A DNA stretch of 8,165 nucleotides, taken from Rhodospirillales bacterium (GTDB taxonomy: Bacteria > Pseudomonadota > Alphaproteobacteria > Rhodospirillales > Defluviicoccaceae). The DNA lies in NCBI GenBank assembly GCA_026125865.1, contig JAHCKI010000097.1, positions 1 to 8,165 on the forward strand, in the 5' to 3' direction. Each line of letters starts with the position of its first letter. The stretch's first letter is position 1. This document shows, piece after piece, positions 1 to 6,850 of the stretch. The notes under the pieces are model-generated. The model did no database searches and was not told where the DNA came from. It worked only from the letters and a program-made list of their open reading frames with translations. The position numbers and the translations under genes are program-made.

Positions 1-856
1 GGGTGGCTGCATGGGGTCCGCCGGCCCCAGCGAAGTCAATCCCGCGACCGGTGAGCCCTGGGGGCTCTCGTTCCCGGTGATTACCATCGCCGACATGGTC
101 CGTGCGCAAGCGATGCTTCTCGATCACCTGGGCATCGACAAACTATTCGCCGTCATCGGCGGGTCGATGGGCGGCATGCAAGTTCTGGAATGGGCATCCC
201 TATATCCGCACCGGGTATTCGCGGCTGTGCCCATCGCCACGGCTGCCCACCACAGCGCACAGAATATCGCGTTTCATGAAGTCGGTCGCCAAGCCATCAT
301 GGCCGATCCCGACTGGAGCGGCGGCGACTACTGGCAATACGGCAAAACGCCCCATCGCGGATTGGCGGTGGCGCGCATGGCCGCGCACATCACCTATCTG
401 TCGGAGCACGGGCTCACCGAAAAATTCGGCCGGCGGCTTCAGGACAGGGATGCCGTGACCTACGGCTTCGACGCCGATTTCCAGATCGAAAGCTACCTCC
501 GTCACCAGGGGATCAGCTTCGTCGAGCGTTTCGATGCCAATTCCTACCTCTACATCACCCGCGCCATGGACTATTTCGACATGGCCGGCAAACATGGCGG
601 TGTGCTGGCCAACGCCTTCCGCGACACGCCGGTCCGTTTTTGTGTGATCTCGTTCACCAGCGACTGGCTCTATCCGACGGCGGAGAACCGCACCATAGTC
701 CGCGCCCTCAATGCGGTCGCGGCCAATGTCAGTTTCGCGGAAATCGTTTCCAAACACGGCCATGACGCCTTTCTGCTCGATGAACCGGAGTTTTTCCGCG
801 TGCTCAGAGGCTTCCTCAGCGGCGCCGCCGTTCATAGCGGATTGATCGGGTCTTAG
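1..856 (+). CDS. metX: Homoserine O-acyltransferase MetX, 5' end missing
   Basis: Alpha/beta-hydrolase-fold enzyme that acylates the hydroxyl of L-homoserine (usually from acetyl-CoA, in some members succinyl-CoA), the first committed step of methionine synthesis, in the cytosol. The reading frame is open to the left edge; the first full codon is at base 2 and reads GGCMGSAGP, matching the conserved GGCMGS segment of MetX, so the ATG at base 11 is internal and the true start lies upstream. About 284 residues are visible of a family length near 370-390. The nucleophile elbow GGSMGG has its Ser codon at 164-166. The triad is completed by Asp in SDWLYP and His in KHGHDAF near the C-terminus. NPATG and the ALEWA-like segment after the elbow also fit. 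The stop lies 3 bases before metW, so the two are almost certainly co-transcribed. Acetyl versus succinyl preference cannot be read from the sequence. Confidence 0.95.
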   Translation, partial: GGCMGSAGPSEVNPATGEPWGLSFPVITIADMVRAQAMLLDHLGIDKLFAVIGGSMGGMQVLEWASLYPHRVFAAVPIATAAHHSAQNIAFHEVGRQAIMADPDWSGGDYWQYGKTPHRGLAVARMAAHITYLSEHGLTEKFGRRLQDRDAVTYGFDADFQIESYLRHQGISFVERFDANSYLYITRAMDYFDMAGKHGGVLANAFRDTPVRFCVISFTSDWLYPTAENRTIVRALNAVAANVSFAEIVSKHGHDAFLLDEPEFFRVLRGFLSGAAVHSGLIGS

Positions 857-859
857 AAT

Positions 860-1480
860 ATGGCCATTGGGGCGTCTCCGGTGATCCGGCCTGACTTGAA
901 GCTGATCGCCGACATGATCGAGCCCGGATCGCGGTTGCTGGATGTGGGTTGCGGCGACGGATCCCTGCTCCACTACCTCGTGAACGAAAAGGCCGTCGAC
1001 GGGCGCGGCATCGAATTGTCGAGCGAAGGCGTCAACGCCTGTGTCAGCGCCGGACTATCCGTGATCCAGGGCGACGCCGAAACCGATCTGTCTGACTACC
1101 CCGACGGCGCCTTCGACTATGTGGTCCTCGGCCAGACGCTGCAGGCGATGCGGGCACCGAAAACGGTTCTGAACCATTTGTTGCGCATCGGCCGCCATGC
1201 GGTGGTTTCACTCCCCAACTTCGCCCATTGGCGCGTGCGCCTCTATCTGTTGTTTCGCGGCCGCATGCCGGTCAGCGTCGCACTTCCCTATGAATGGTAC
1301 GAGACACCCAATATTCACCTGTGCTCCATCAAGGACTTCGTCGTTCTCTGCGAAAGCATGGGGATCGCGATCGAGCGCAACATCAGTCTCGACCACCACG
1401 GCGTTCCCCATCGCTTCGGACGCGGGCTTCTCTTCTCCAATTTCTTGGGATCGGAAGCGGTGTTCATGCTGCGAAAGTAG
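860..1480 (+). CDS. metW: Methionine biosynthesis protein MetW, methyltransferase-like
   Basis: 206-residue class I SAM-dependent methyltransferase-fold protein of the MetW family, normally paired with metX and needed with it for homoserine acylation in some proteobacteria; its biochemical activity is poorly defined. Motif I is LLDVGCGDG (residues 26-34), followed by an acidic residue after the second strand (E52 in GIELS), GDAE (71-74) and the MetW-typical segments GQTLQAMRAP, SLPNFAHWRVR and YEWYETPNIHLCS. Length is normal for the family. The ATG at 860 has only a weak Shine-Dalgarno-like sequence. A GTG at 881 (reading VIRPDL) sits about six bases after GGGGCG and is a plausible alternative start; many family members begin just before the RPDL segment. 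Spacing is 3 bases from metX and 14 bases to the next gene, so a shared transcript is likely. Function is inferred from family and context. Confidence 0.95.
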   Translation: MAIGASPVIRPDLKLIADMIEPGSRLLDVGCGDGSLLHYLVNEKAVDGRGIELSSEGVNACVSAGLSVIQGDAETDLSDYPDGAFDYVVLGQTLQAMRAPKTVLNHLLRIGRHAVVSLPNFAHWRVRLYLLFRGRMPVSVALPYEWYETPNIHLCSIKDFVVLCESMGIAIERNISLDHHGVPHRFGRGLLFSNFLGSEAVFMLRK

Positions 1481-1494
1481 GGTTTCGTTATTCG

Positions 1495-2406
1495 ATGCAG
1501 GGTCCTCGCCCGTCATTCCCGACCGGTTCATTGTGGGAAACCATCGTCAAGCGAACCCGCCATGCGATCGAGACGGGCGCGCTGCGCAGCATCGAGACTG
1601 AACAACGGTTCGTCGAAGACGGCGGCGTCCGCTTCGTGGTCCGCGCGGTTTCCAGTCTGGCTCATAAGCAGGAAGAGAAGAAACAACAACGCGAAGCCTC
1701 GCCTTCCGGCAAGGGACCGCGCAATCCGTTTCTTCCCTACGAAGAAGACCTGTTCGTCGCCGACCTGTCCCCGTCGCACGTTCTGTTGCTGAACAAATTC
1801 AACGTCATGGATCACCACCTTCTCATCGTCACTCGTCACTACGAGGAACAGGAGACCGTGCTGACGGCGGCCGACTTCGCGGCCTTGGCGGTGTGTTTAT
1901 GCGAGATCGGCGGGCTCGGTTTCTACAACAGCGGCGTGATCGCCGGTGCCAGCCAACCCCACAAGCACCTGCAACTGGTGCCGACACCGTTGGCGAGCAG
2001 TGGCACGGGCATTCCCATGGAAGCCCTGTTCGCGGCGCCCAGCAACAGCGATACCCGGGTGCCAGGACTCCCCTTCCGCCATGGGTTCGCATCTTTCGAT
2101 GCCGACCCTGGCACCGGTGCCGCGGTTCTAGGTGATGCTCTGCACGCCAGCTATCGGAAACTCCTGGACGCCGTCGGCATTGCGTCCGCGCGCGAGGAAG
2201 ATTCGACCATCCTTTCCACGCCTTACAATTTGCTCGTGACACCGGCGTGGATGTTGCTGGTTCCGCGATCCCGTGAATGCTTTGACGCGATCTCCATCAA
2301 TGCCCTGGGGTTTGCCGGTTCACTGTTCCTGCGCGATCCGTCGCAATTCGAGATCGTCGCCGAAACCGGCCCCATGTCCATGCTCCGCCACGTCGGACTG
2401 CCTTAA
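1495..2406 (+). CDS. ATP adenylyltransferase / Ap4A phosphorylase-like protein
   Basis: 303-residue cytosolic protein of the HIT-superfamily branch that includes yeast Apa1/Apa2. These enzymes split diadenosine tetraphosphate with phosphate to ATP plus ADP through an adenylylated histidine; some also phosphorolyse adenylylsulfate (ADP sulfurylase activity). Visible hallmarks are NPFLPYEEDLFV (residues 78-89), KFNVMDHHLLIVTR (101-114) and the active-site motif HKHLQLVP, with H156-x-H158-x-Q160. By analogy with HIT proteins H158 should be the nucleophile. The C-terminal domain has YNLLVTPAWMLLVPRSRE (244-261), typical of the ATP adenylyltransferase C-terminal domain. A Lys/Glu-rich stretch near residues 58-67 is probably a loop. 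I chose the ATG at 1495. The frame is open back to 1294, but that part overlaps metW out of frame and looks like shadow sequence. A TTG at 1531 is a less likely start. It follows metW by 14 bases and is probably in the metXW transcript. Preferred substrate is not determined by sequence. Confidence 0.88.
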   Translation: MQGPRPSFPTGSLWETIVKRTRHAIETGALRSIETEQRFVEDGGVRFVVRAVSSLAHKQEEKKQQREASPSGKGPRNPFLPYEEDLFVADLSPSHVLLLNKFNVMDHHLLIVTRHYEEQETVLTAADFAALAVCLCEIGGLGFYNSGVIAGASQPHKHLQLVPTPLASSGTGIPMEALFAAPSNSDTRVPGLPFRHGFASFDADPGTGAAVLGDALHASYRKLLDAVGIASAREEDSTILSTPYNLLVTPAWMLLVPRSRECFDAISINALGFAGSLFLRDPSQFEIVAETGPMSMLRHVGLP

Positions 2407-4157
2407 TATCCCAGCGTTAGTGCCCCTTCCCTGCGGGGATCGGACGCGCCGTAGAAACCGTTTTCGGCGCGCATGACTGATTGCGTGCTGCCCATGGCGT
2501 CCTTGACCACGACCCGGTGTCCCTTGCCCGTCAGGATGGCGATGGTGTCCGGGCTCAAGCCGACCTCGACGCGAAGCTCGTCCGGCAGCCATTGATGGTG
2601 AACCCGTGGCGCGGCCTGCGCCGCGGCGACATTCATGCCGTGGTCGATGACGTTCATGATCACCTGCAACGTCGTCGAGATGATGCGGCTGCCGCCGGGG
2701 CTGCCGGTGGCGAACACCGGCACGCCGTCCTTGAACACGATGGTGGGCGACATGGAACTGAGCGGCCGCTTGCCCGCTTCGATGGCGTTGGCTTCGCCGC
2801 CGATCAGGCCGTAGGCGTTGGGCACGCCCGGTTTGGCGGAGAAGTCGTCCATTTCGTTGTTCAGCAGGATGCCGGTCCCCTCGGCCACGATACCGCTGCC
2901 ATAGCTGAAATTGATGGTGTAGGTGTTGGCGACGACGTTGCTGTCCTTGTCCATGATCGAAAAATGCGTTGTCTCGTTGCTTTCGAACGGCAACGGATCG
3001 CCCGGAGCAACGGCGTTGGATGGTGTGGCGCGATTTCGGTCGATTCGTTCTCGCAGCGCCGCCGCATACTCCTTCGATATCAGGCCCTTCACCGGCACTT
3101 TCGCAAAATCGGGATCGCCGAGATGACGGCTGCGGTCGGCATAGGCCAACTTCATGGCCTCGGCCATCAAATGGATGGTTTCGGCGCCGTTGTGCCCGAG
3201 GTAACCGATGGGAAAGCCTTCCAGGATGTTGAGGATCTGGATGATATGAACACCGCCGGAACTGGGCGGCGGCATGGAGGCGATTTCGAACCCCCGGTAG
3301 GTGCCGCGCACCGGCTGTCGAACGCGGGGCGCATAGGCGGCGAGATCATCCAAGGTGATCGGGCCGCCATGGGCCGACATGGCGTCGGCGATTTTGCGCG
3401 CGATTTCGCCTTCATAGAACGCCGACGCGCCGTTTTCGGCGATCTGCCGCAATGACCACGCCAAGTCAGACTGCACCAACCGCTCGCCCGCCTCATACGC
3501 CGATCCATCGGCCTTGAAAAACACCCGCATGGATTCCGGCCACGGCTCGAACCGCTTGCGCCGCGCCTTCAGCGATGCCGCCATATCGTCGGTGACCACA
3601 ATCCCCTCTTCGGCCAGGGCGATGGCCGGCGCCATCACGTCGGCGAGAGACAGGGAACCATGGTCCGCGAGGGCCTTGGTCAATCCAGCGACGGTACCCG
3701 GCACCCCGACCGAATGATGGCTGAACCGGGATTTGTCGGAGTCCACCTCGCCGGTGGCATTGAGGTACATGTCCTTTTGGGCGGCGGCCGGAGCCATTTC
3801 ACGATAGTCGAGGGAGACGGTCTCGCCGCTCTTGGCCGAATGGATCAACATGAAGCCGCCACCGCCCAGGTTGCCCGCCCGCGGCAAGGTCACCGCCAAC
3901 GCGAAACCGACCGCGACGGCAGCGTCGACCGCGTTGCCGCCCTTCTCCAGGATCTCCACACCGACGCGGGTGGCGCGCGCTTCCTGTGTGGCGACCATGC
4001 CGTTCCGGGCGTAGACGGGATGAAAGATATCCTGCAGCGAGACGATCGCGGCTTCCTGAGCGATGCTCGTGGGCGGTGCGAGTATTACCGCACCCATCGC
4101 CAGCATGACAAAGAGCGCACTCACGCAACGCGCCGTTTTCGCCGGTCCACCCGTCAT
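2403..4157 (-). CDS. ggt: Gamma-glutamyltransferase, exported, self-processing
   Basis: 584-residue N-terminal nucleophile hydrolase that cleaves the gamma-glutamyl bond of glutathione and related compounds, by hydrolysis or transfer to amino acids, usually in the periplasm. Residues about 11-27 form a hydrophobic signal-peptide core with likely cleavage after SIA (near residue 33). The family self-cleaves before the catalytic Thr; here that is T396 in NETTHFS, giving a large chain and a small chain of about 189 residues. Substrate-site residues are present: R119 in LDYREMAP, the lid loop NNEMDDFSAKPG (433 onward), the SSMSPT serines (467-468) and the oxyanion glycines in GSPGGSR (488-489). 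The whole small chain closely resembles the E. coli enzyme as I recall it. The frame extends upstream to 4232, but the ATG at 4157 places the signal peptide correctly and has a G-rich ribosome-binding sequence. Its stop overlaps that of the convergent neighbour by four bases. Confidence 0.96.
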   Translation of the reverse strand: MTGGPAKTARCVSALFVMLAMGAVILAPPTSIAQEAAIVSLQDIFHPVYARNGMVATQEARATRVGVEILEKGGNAVDAAVAVGFALAVTLPRAGNLGGGGFMLIHSAKSGETVSLDYREMAPAAAQKDMYLNATGEVDSDKSRFSHHSVGVPGTVAGLTKALADHGSLSLADVMAPAIALAEEGIVVTDDMAASLKARRKRFEPWPESMRVFFKADGSAYEAGERLVQSDLAWSLRQIAENGASAFYEGEIARKIADAMSAHGGPITLDDLAAYAPRVRQPVRGTYRGFEIASMPPPSSGGVHIIQILNILEGFPIGYLGHNGAETIHLMAEAMKLAYADRSRHLGDPDFAKVPVKGLISKEYAAALRERIDRNRATPSNAVAPGDPLPFESNETTHFSIMDKDSNVVANTYTINFSYGSGIVAEGTGILLNNEMDDFSAKPGVPNAYGLIGGEANAIEAGKRPLSSMSPTIVFKDGVPVFATGSPGGSRIISTTLQVIMNVIDHGMNVAAAQAAPRVHHQWLPDELRVEVGLSPDTIAILTGKGHRVVVKDAMGSTQSVMRAENGFYGASDPRREGALTLGY

Positions 4158-4159
4158 GT

Positions 4160-4168
4160 CACCCCACC
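4160..4168 (-). promoter_or_regulatory. Ribosome binding site supporting the ggt start
   Basis: Read on the minus strand, GGTGGGGTG lies just before the ATG at 4157, leaving two to four bases of spacer depending on the core chosen. It is G-rich rather than a canonical AGGAGG, but together with the well-placed signal peptide it favours this ATG over the upstream in-frame ATG at 4232, which would add 25 residues before the export signal. Confidence 0.5.
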
Positions 4169-4232
4169 CCGTTCCAATGGAAACTCCATACACTGGATGA
4201 ATGATGATACGGTTTGGCGACCGGGTCCACAC

Positions 4233-4239
4233 GAAGGGA
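4233..4239 (+). promoter_or_regulatory. Ribosome binding site of the cysteine hydrolase gene
   Basis: GAAGGGA, a purine-rich Shine-Dalgarno-like sequence, ends six bases before the ATG at 4246 and supports that start over the in-frame ATG at 4255, which has no such sequence at a suitable distance. Confidence 0.55.
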
Positions 4240-4245
4240 AGTTAG

Positions 4246-5286
4246 ATGACCGCCATGGAACATCCCATTCCGCCACTCTTCGATCCGAATACGGTGGGAA
4301 CCGTCTGGCGGGTCCCTTACCAGGAGATCGCCGCAGCTGCCGCCGACTGGGCGGACACGTACGGGATCACTCCCGCCGGCCGGGATTCGCGGCGGGTGTG
4401 CCTGCTGCTGATCGACGTTCAGAACACGTTCTGCATACCCGGATACGAGCTTTTCGTCGGCGGCCGTTCGGGCACCGGCGCCGTCGACGACAACCTGCGG
4501 CTTTGCCAATTCATCTATCGCAATCTTTCGCGCATCACCTCCATCGCTCCCACGCTCGACACCCATCAGGCGATGCAGATCTTTCATGCCATCACCCTGA
4601 TCGATGAAAACGGCCGCCACCCCGACCCCCACACCCTGATCAGCACTGAAGACGTCGCAAGGGGAAAATGGGCCTTCAATCCCGCCGTCAACGATGAACT
4701 GGGGCTCCTCCCGGGCGCGGGTCAGCGCCATCTGGAACACTACGTCGCCCGACTACAGGAACGCGGCAAATACGACCTTACCATCTGGCCCTATCACGCC
4801 ATGCTGGGGGGCATCGGCCACGCCCTGGTCGCCGCCGTCGAACAGGCAGTGTTCTTCCACGGCATGGCGCGCGTCAGCCAGCCCCGTTTCCACATCAAGG
4901 GCAACCATCCGCTGACCGAGCACTATTCCGTTCTCGGCCCCGAAGTGGCGGTCGACCCGGTCGGCGCGCCGCTCACTCAGAAAAACGAAGCCATCCTGCG
5001 CACGATCACCGATTTCGACGCCGTTGTCATTGCCGGTCAGGCCAAGAGCCATTGCGTGGCGTGGACCGTTTCCGACCTGCTCAGGGATCTGCGCGAGCGG
5101 GACAGGGCGTTGGCCGGGAAACTATATCTCTTGGAGGACTGCACCTCTCCGGTGGTGGTCCCGGGCGTCATCGACTTCACCGACTTGGCGGACCAAGCCT
5201 TTGCCGAGTTCGCGGACGCCGGCATGCACATCGTCCGCTCAACTGATCCCATGCACACATGGCCCGGGTTCGGCGAAAACGGATAG
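4246..5286 (+). CDS. Nicotinamidase/isochorismatase-like cysteine hydrolase, long form
   Basis: 346-residue cytosolic member of the isochorismatase-like hydrolase superfamily, which hydrolyses amides (nicotinamide, ureido compounds, carbamoyl groups) or vinyl ethers. A complete putative Asp-Lys-Cys triad is visible: D57 in LLLIDVQNTF, K218 in FHIKGNHP and C270 in AKSHCVAWTV. Residues resembling the nicotinamidase metal site are also present: D105 and H107 in TLDTHQ, and H184 in IWPYHAMLGG. This points to a metal-dependent amidase rather than an isochorismatase. It is much longer than typical nicotinamidases (about 180-220 residues). There are some 50 extra residues before the first strand and an insert between the D105/H107 pair and H184 (about residues 115-178) containing DENGRHPDPHT and GKWAFNP. 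The GGCT-like gene follows after 12 bases and is probably co-transcribed. NAD salvage is possible, but the substrate is unknown; a gamma-glutamyl or other amide is equally open. Confidence 0.85.
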   Translation: MTAMEHPIPPLFDPNTVGTVWRVPYQEIAAAAADWADTYGITPAGRDSRRVCLLLIDVQNTFCIPGYELFVGGRSGTGAVDDNLRLCQFIYRNLSRITSIAPTLDTHQAMQIFHAITLIDENGRHPDPHTLISTEDVARGKWAFNPAVNDELGLLPGAGQRHLEHYVARLQERGKYDLTIWPYHAMLGGIGHALVAAVEQAVFFHGMARVSQPRFHIKGNHPLTEHYSVLGPEVAVDPVGAPLTQKNEAILRTITDFDAVVIAGQAKSHCVAWTVSDLLRDLRERDRALAGKLYLLEDCTSPVVVPGVIDFTDLADQAFAEFADAGMHIVRSTDPMHTWPGFGENG

Positions 5287-5298
5287 GGTCGATTGGCC

Positions 5299-5727
5299 AT
5301 GACCATCCCCCCGTCATGCGACTGCTTCTTTTACGGCACGCTGATCGACAACGACATTCTCGCGGCGGTTGCCGGTCCCCGCGCCGCCTTGGCGTCCCAA
5401 CGGCCGGCAACGGTCGATGGCTACCGGCGGCTTATTCGCAAGGGCGCGGTGTATCCCATTCTCCGCCGCGCGCCGGGCATGTCCGTAGCCGGGATCGTCG
5501 TGTTCGGCCTCAACCCGGCCGAGATGACACGCCTCGTCAGTTTCGAAGGTCCGGAGTACGAATTGCGACCGCTAACCGTGATGATGGATGGAAACCGTCA
5601 CCAAACCATGACGTTCCTGCCGAAACCCTGGGTTCCGGCCTCCACCAAGGAATGGAGGCTCGAAACCTGGCGCCGCCTCCACAAACCCCGCTTCCTCAAC
5701 CGCATCCTGACAACCGGCGGACACTAG
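5299..5727 (+). CDS. Gamma-glutamylcyclotransferase-like (AIG2-fold) protein
   Basis: 142-residue protein of the GGCT/AIG2-like superfamily. Characterised relatives release 5-oxoproline from gamma-glutamyl amino acids or gamma-glutamylamines in the cytosol. Visible hallmarks are the substrate-binding loop FYGTL (residues 11-15), GYRR (41-44) followed by VYPILRR (51-57), and SFEGPEYELRPLTV (81-94), where E83 sits at the position of the family's catalytic glutamate. The Trp-rich tail (W111, W119, W124) is common in bacterial members. Length is normal. The ATG at 5299 is chosen; a TTG two codons earlier (5293) is possible but too close to the upstream AGGG. It lies 12 bases after the cysteine hydrolase gene, with ggt two genes away on the opposite strand. 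Fold assignment is firm; the exact substrate is inferred, since many family members remain uncharacterised. Confidence 0.85.
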   Translation: MTIPPSCDCFFYGTLIDNDILAAVAGPRAALASQRPATVDGYRRLIRKGAVYPILRRAPGMSVAGIVVFGLNPAEMTRLVSFEGPEYELRPLTVMMDGNRHQTMTFLPKPWVPASTKEWRLETWRRLHKPRFLNRILTTGGH

Positions 5728-5755
5728 CGGCTGCGTGCCTGGGTCCGGAAGCTCG

Positions 5756-6850
5756 CTAACTCCCCGTCCAGGCGGACATTACCGAATCCACATCGACGAA
5801 GGCCACGGGTGACCGTGGTTGCGGGGCTTCGCCGTCCACATGGACCGGGAACAGAACCTCGGTGTAGTCGGGGTGGCGGGAGACCAATCCGCGTTCCTCA
5901 ACGTGCGGGTGGGATGGGACGTCGTTGTGCTCGACGACCGCCATGTAGCAGCACTCCGCGTCGGACAATTTCTCTTCCCAATAGGACAGCGGCTGTGAGG
6001 CGAAAAGCGCCTTGATTTGGGCAATGAGGCTCGTCTGCGGCAGCCGTTGATACTGCAGCTCGACCCATTCGGGATGGGCAACGGCGTTGCAGAAGTTCGC
6101 CCAGAACTTCGGTTCCAGCGGGCTCAAGGATATGAAACGATCGTCCTGCGTGCGATAGATCTGATAGCACGCCGCTCCGCCACTCAGCAGCCCCCGGCCA
6201 CGGTGGGCATCGAAGGCGAACGCCAGTTCCTGCAACGACAAGCACGAGTCGCTCAATCCCACATCGAGAAAGGCGCCGCTGGCACCGCGCGCCCGCGCGG
6301 TCAGTGCGCCCAGTACGGAGACCACCGCCATCAGGGCGCCCGCGTGGTCGGACATGGGCGGAAACGGAATGACCGGCGTCTCACTGGTGCCGGTCGCACC
6401 CAAGGTTCCGGTCAATGCGACATAGTTGAGATCATGTCCGGCGGTGAGTCGCAGCGGCCCGGTTTGCCCCCATCCCGATAGGGCGCAGTGCACCAGTTCC
6501 GGGTTGAGCTGTTTCAACCGCCGCTCGCCGAAACCGAGGCGGTCCAGCACGCCCGGGCGAAACGATTCAAGAAGAACATCGGCCTTGCCAACGAGAGCTT
6601 CTAAGCGAGACTTGTCGGTGGCGTCCTTCAGGTCCAATTCGATCACCCTCTTGCCGGCATTGATGATGCGGTAGTAGGGCGAGACGCCGACCATCTTTCC
6701 GGTGTCCAAGGTGCGGCCCGGTTCGCCGCCCGGCGGCTCGACCTTGACCACGTCCGCGCCCATGTCGGCGAACATGCGGGTGGCGAACGGACCCGGCAGG
6801 TATTGGCTGAGATCCAACACTCGGATCCCTTGGAGAAAAGTCTTCAGCAT
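5756..6850 (-). CDS. CoA-transferase family III protein, alpha-methylacyl-CoA racemase-like
   Basis: 364-residue protein of the CaiB/BaiF superfamily, which includes formyl-CoA transferase, carnitine CoA-transferase and alpha-methylacyl-CoA racemase (AMACR). The N-terminus has the family signature VLDLSQYLPGPFATRMFADMG and VVKVEPPGGEPGR; the middle has ADVLLESFRPG and LSGWGQTGP. Residues matching the racemase active site are present: H139 in AGHDLNY, D168 in PMSDHAGAL and E246 in LEPKFW. These resemble the His/Asp/Glu set of mycobacterial MCR and favour epimerisation at the alpha-methyl carbon of acyl-CoA over CoA transfer. Length fits AMACR (about 360-380). The ATG at 6850 follows AGGGGG with a five-base spacer. 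It lies 82 bases downstream of clpA on the same strand and ends 28 bases from the convergent GGCT-like gene. Likely role is branched-chain lipid or xenobiotic acyl-CoA breakdown; the substrate is unknown. Confidence 0.92.
   Translation of the reverse strand: MLKTFLQGIRVLDLSQYLPGPFATRMFADMGADVVKVEPPGGEPGRTLDTGKMVGVSPYYRIINAGKRVIELDLKDATDKSRLEALVGKADVLLESFRPGVLDRLGFGERRLKQLNPELVHCALSGWGQTGPLRLTAGHDLNYVALTGTLGATGTSETPVIPFPPMSDHAGALMAVVSVLGALTARARGASGAFLDVGLSDSCLSLQELAFAFDAHRGRGLLSGGAACYQIYRTQDDRFISLSPLEPKFWANFCNAVAHPEWVELQYQRLPQTSLIAQIKALFASQPLSYWEEKLSDAECCYMAVVEHNDVPSHPHVEERGLVSRHPDYTEVLFPVHVDGEAPQPRSPVAFVDVDSVMSAWTGS

Larger units (their letters stand above)
4158..4245. promoter_or_regulatory. 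Divergent spacer between ggt and the cysteine hydrolase gene
   Basis: This 88-base gap separates two genes that start in opposite directions, so it must carry, or lie next to, the promoters of both. On the minus strand TATCAT (4205-4210 region, read leftward) differs from the sigma-70 -10 consensus at one base, but no good -35 box stands 16-18 bases upstream of it. I see no convincing promoter on the plus strand and no long palindrome that would mark an operator. The regulatory role is inferred from layout. Confidence 0.4.

Noticed and set aside
200..973. Minus-strand open frame of 257 codons opposite metX and metW.
   Set aside because: Shadow of metX and metW: no recognisable motif, and it crosses the junction of two well-supported genes.
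1294..1494. N-terminal extension of the Ap4A phosphorylase-like gene by 67 codons.
   Set aside because: The extra residues overlap metW in another frame, are Arg/Ser-rich shadow sequence and contain no family motif; the ATG at 1495 gives a normal-length protein.
2481..3455. Long open frame (324 codons) on the plus strand inside ggt.
   Set aside because: It lies wholly antisense to a strongly recognisable ggt. Its translation is rich in Arg, Gly, His and Val with no family motifs, as expected of a GC-rich shadow frame.
4158..4232. Upstream in-frame start of ggt at 4232.
   Set aside because: It would put 25 residues before the signal peptide and consume most of the divergent spacer; the ATG at 4157 has a better ribosome binding sequence.
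3660..4607. Open frame of 315 codons on the plus strand across the ggt 5' end, the divergent spacer and the start of the cysteine hydrolase gene.
   Set aside because: It is antisense to ggt and then out of frame with the hydrolase. The composition is low-complexity Arg/His-rich and no domain is visible.
5737..5773. GCCTGG and CCAGGC as a possible bidirectional terminator between the convergent GGCT-like and racemase-like genes.
   Set aside because: The stem is only six pairs with a loop of about 25 bases, no T-run follows on either strand, and one arm lies inside the racemase coding region.
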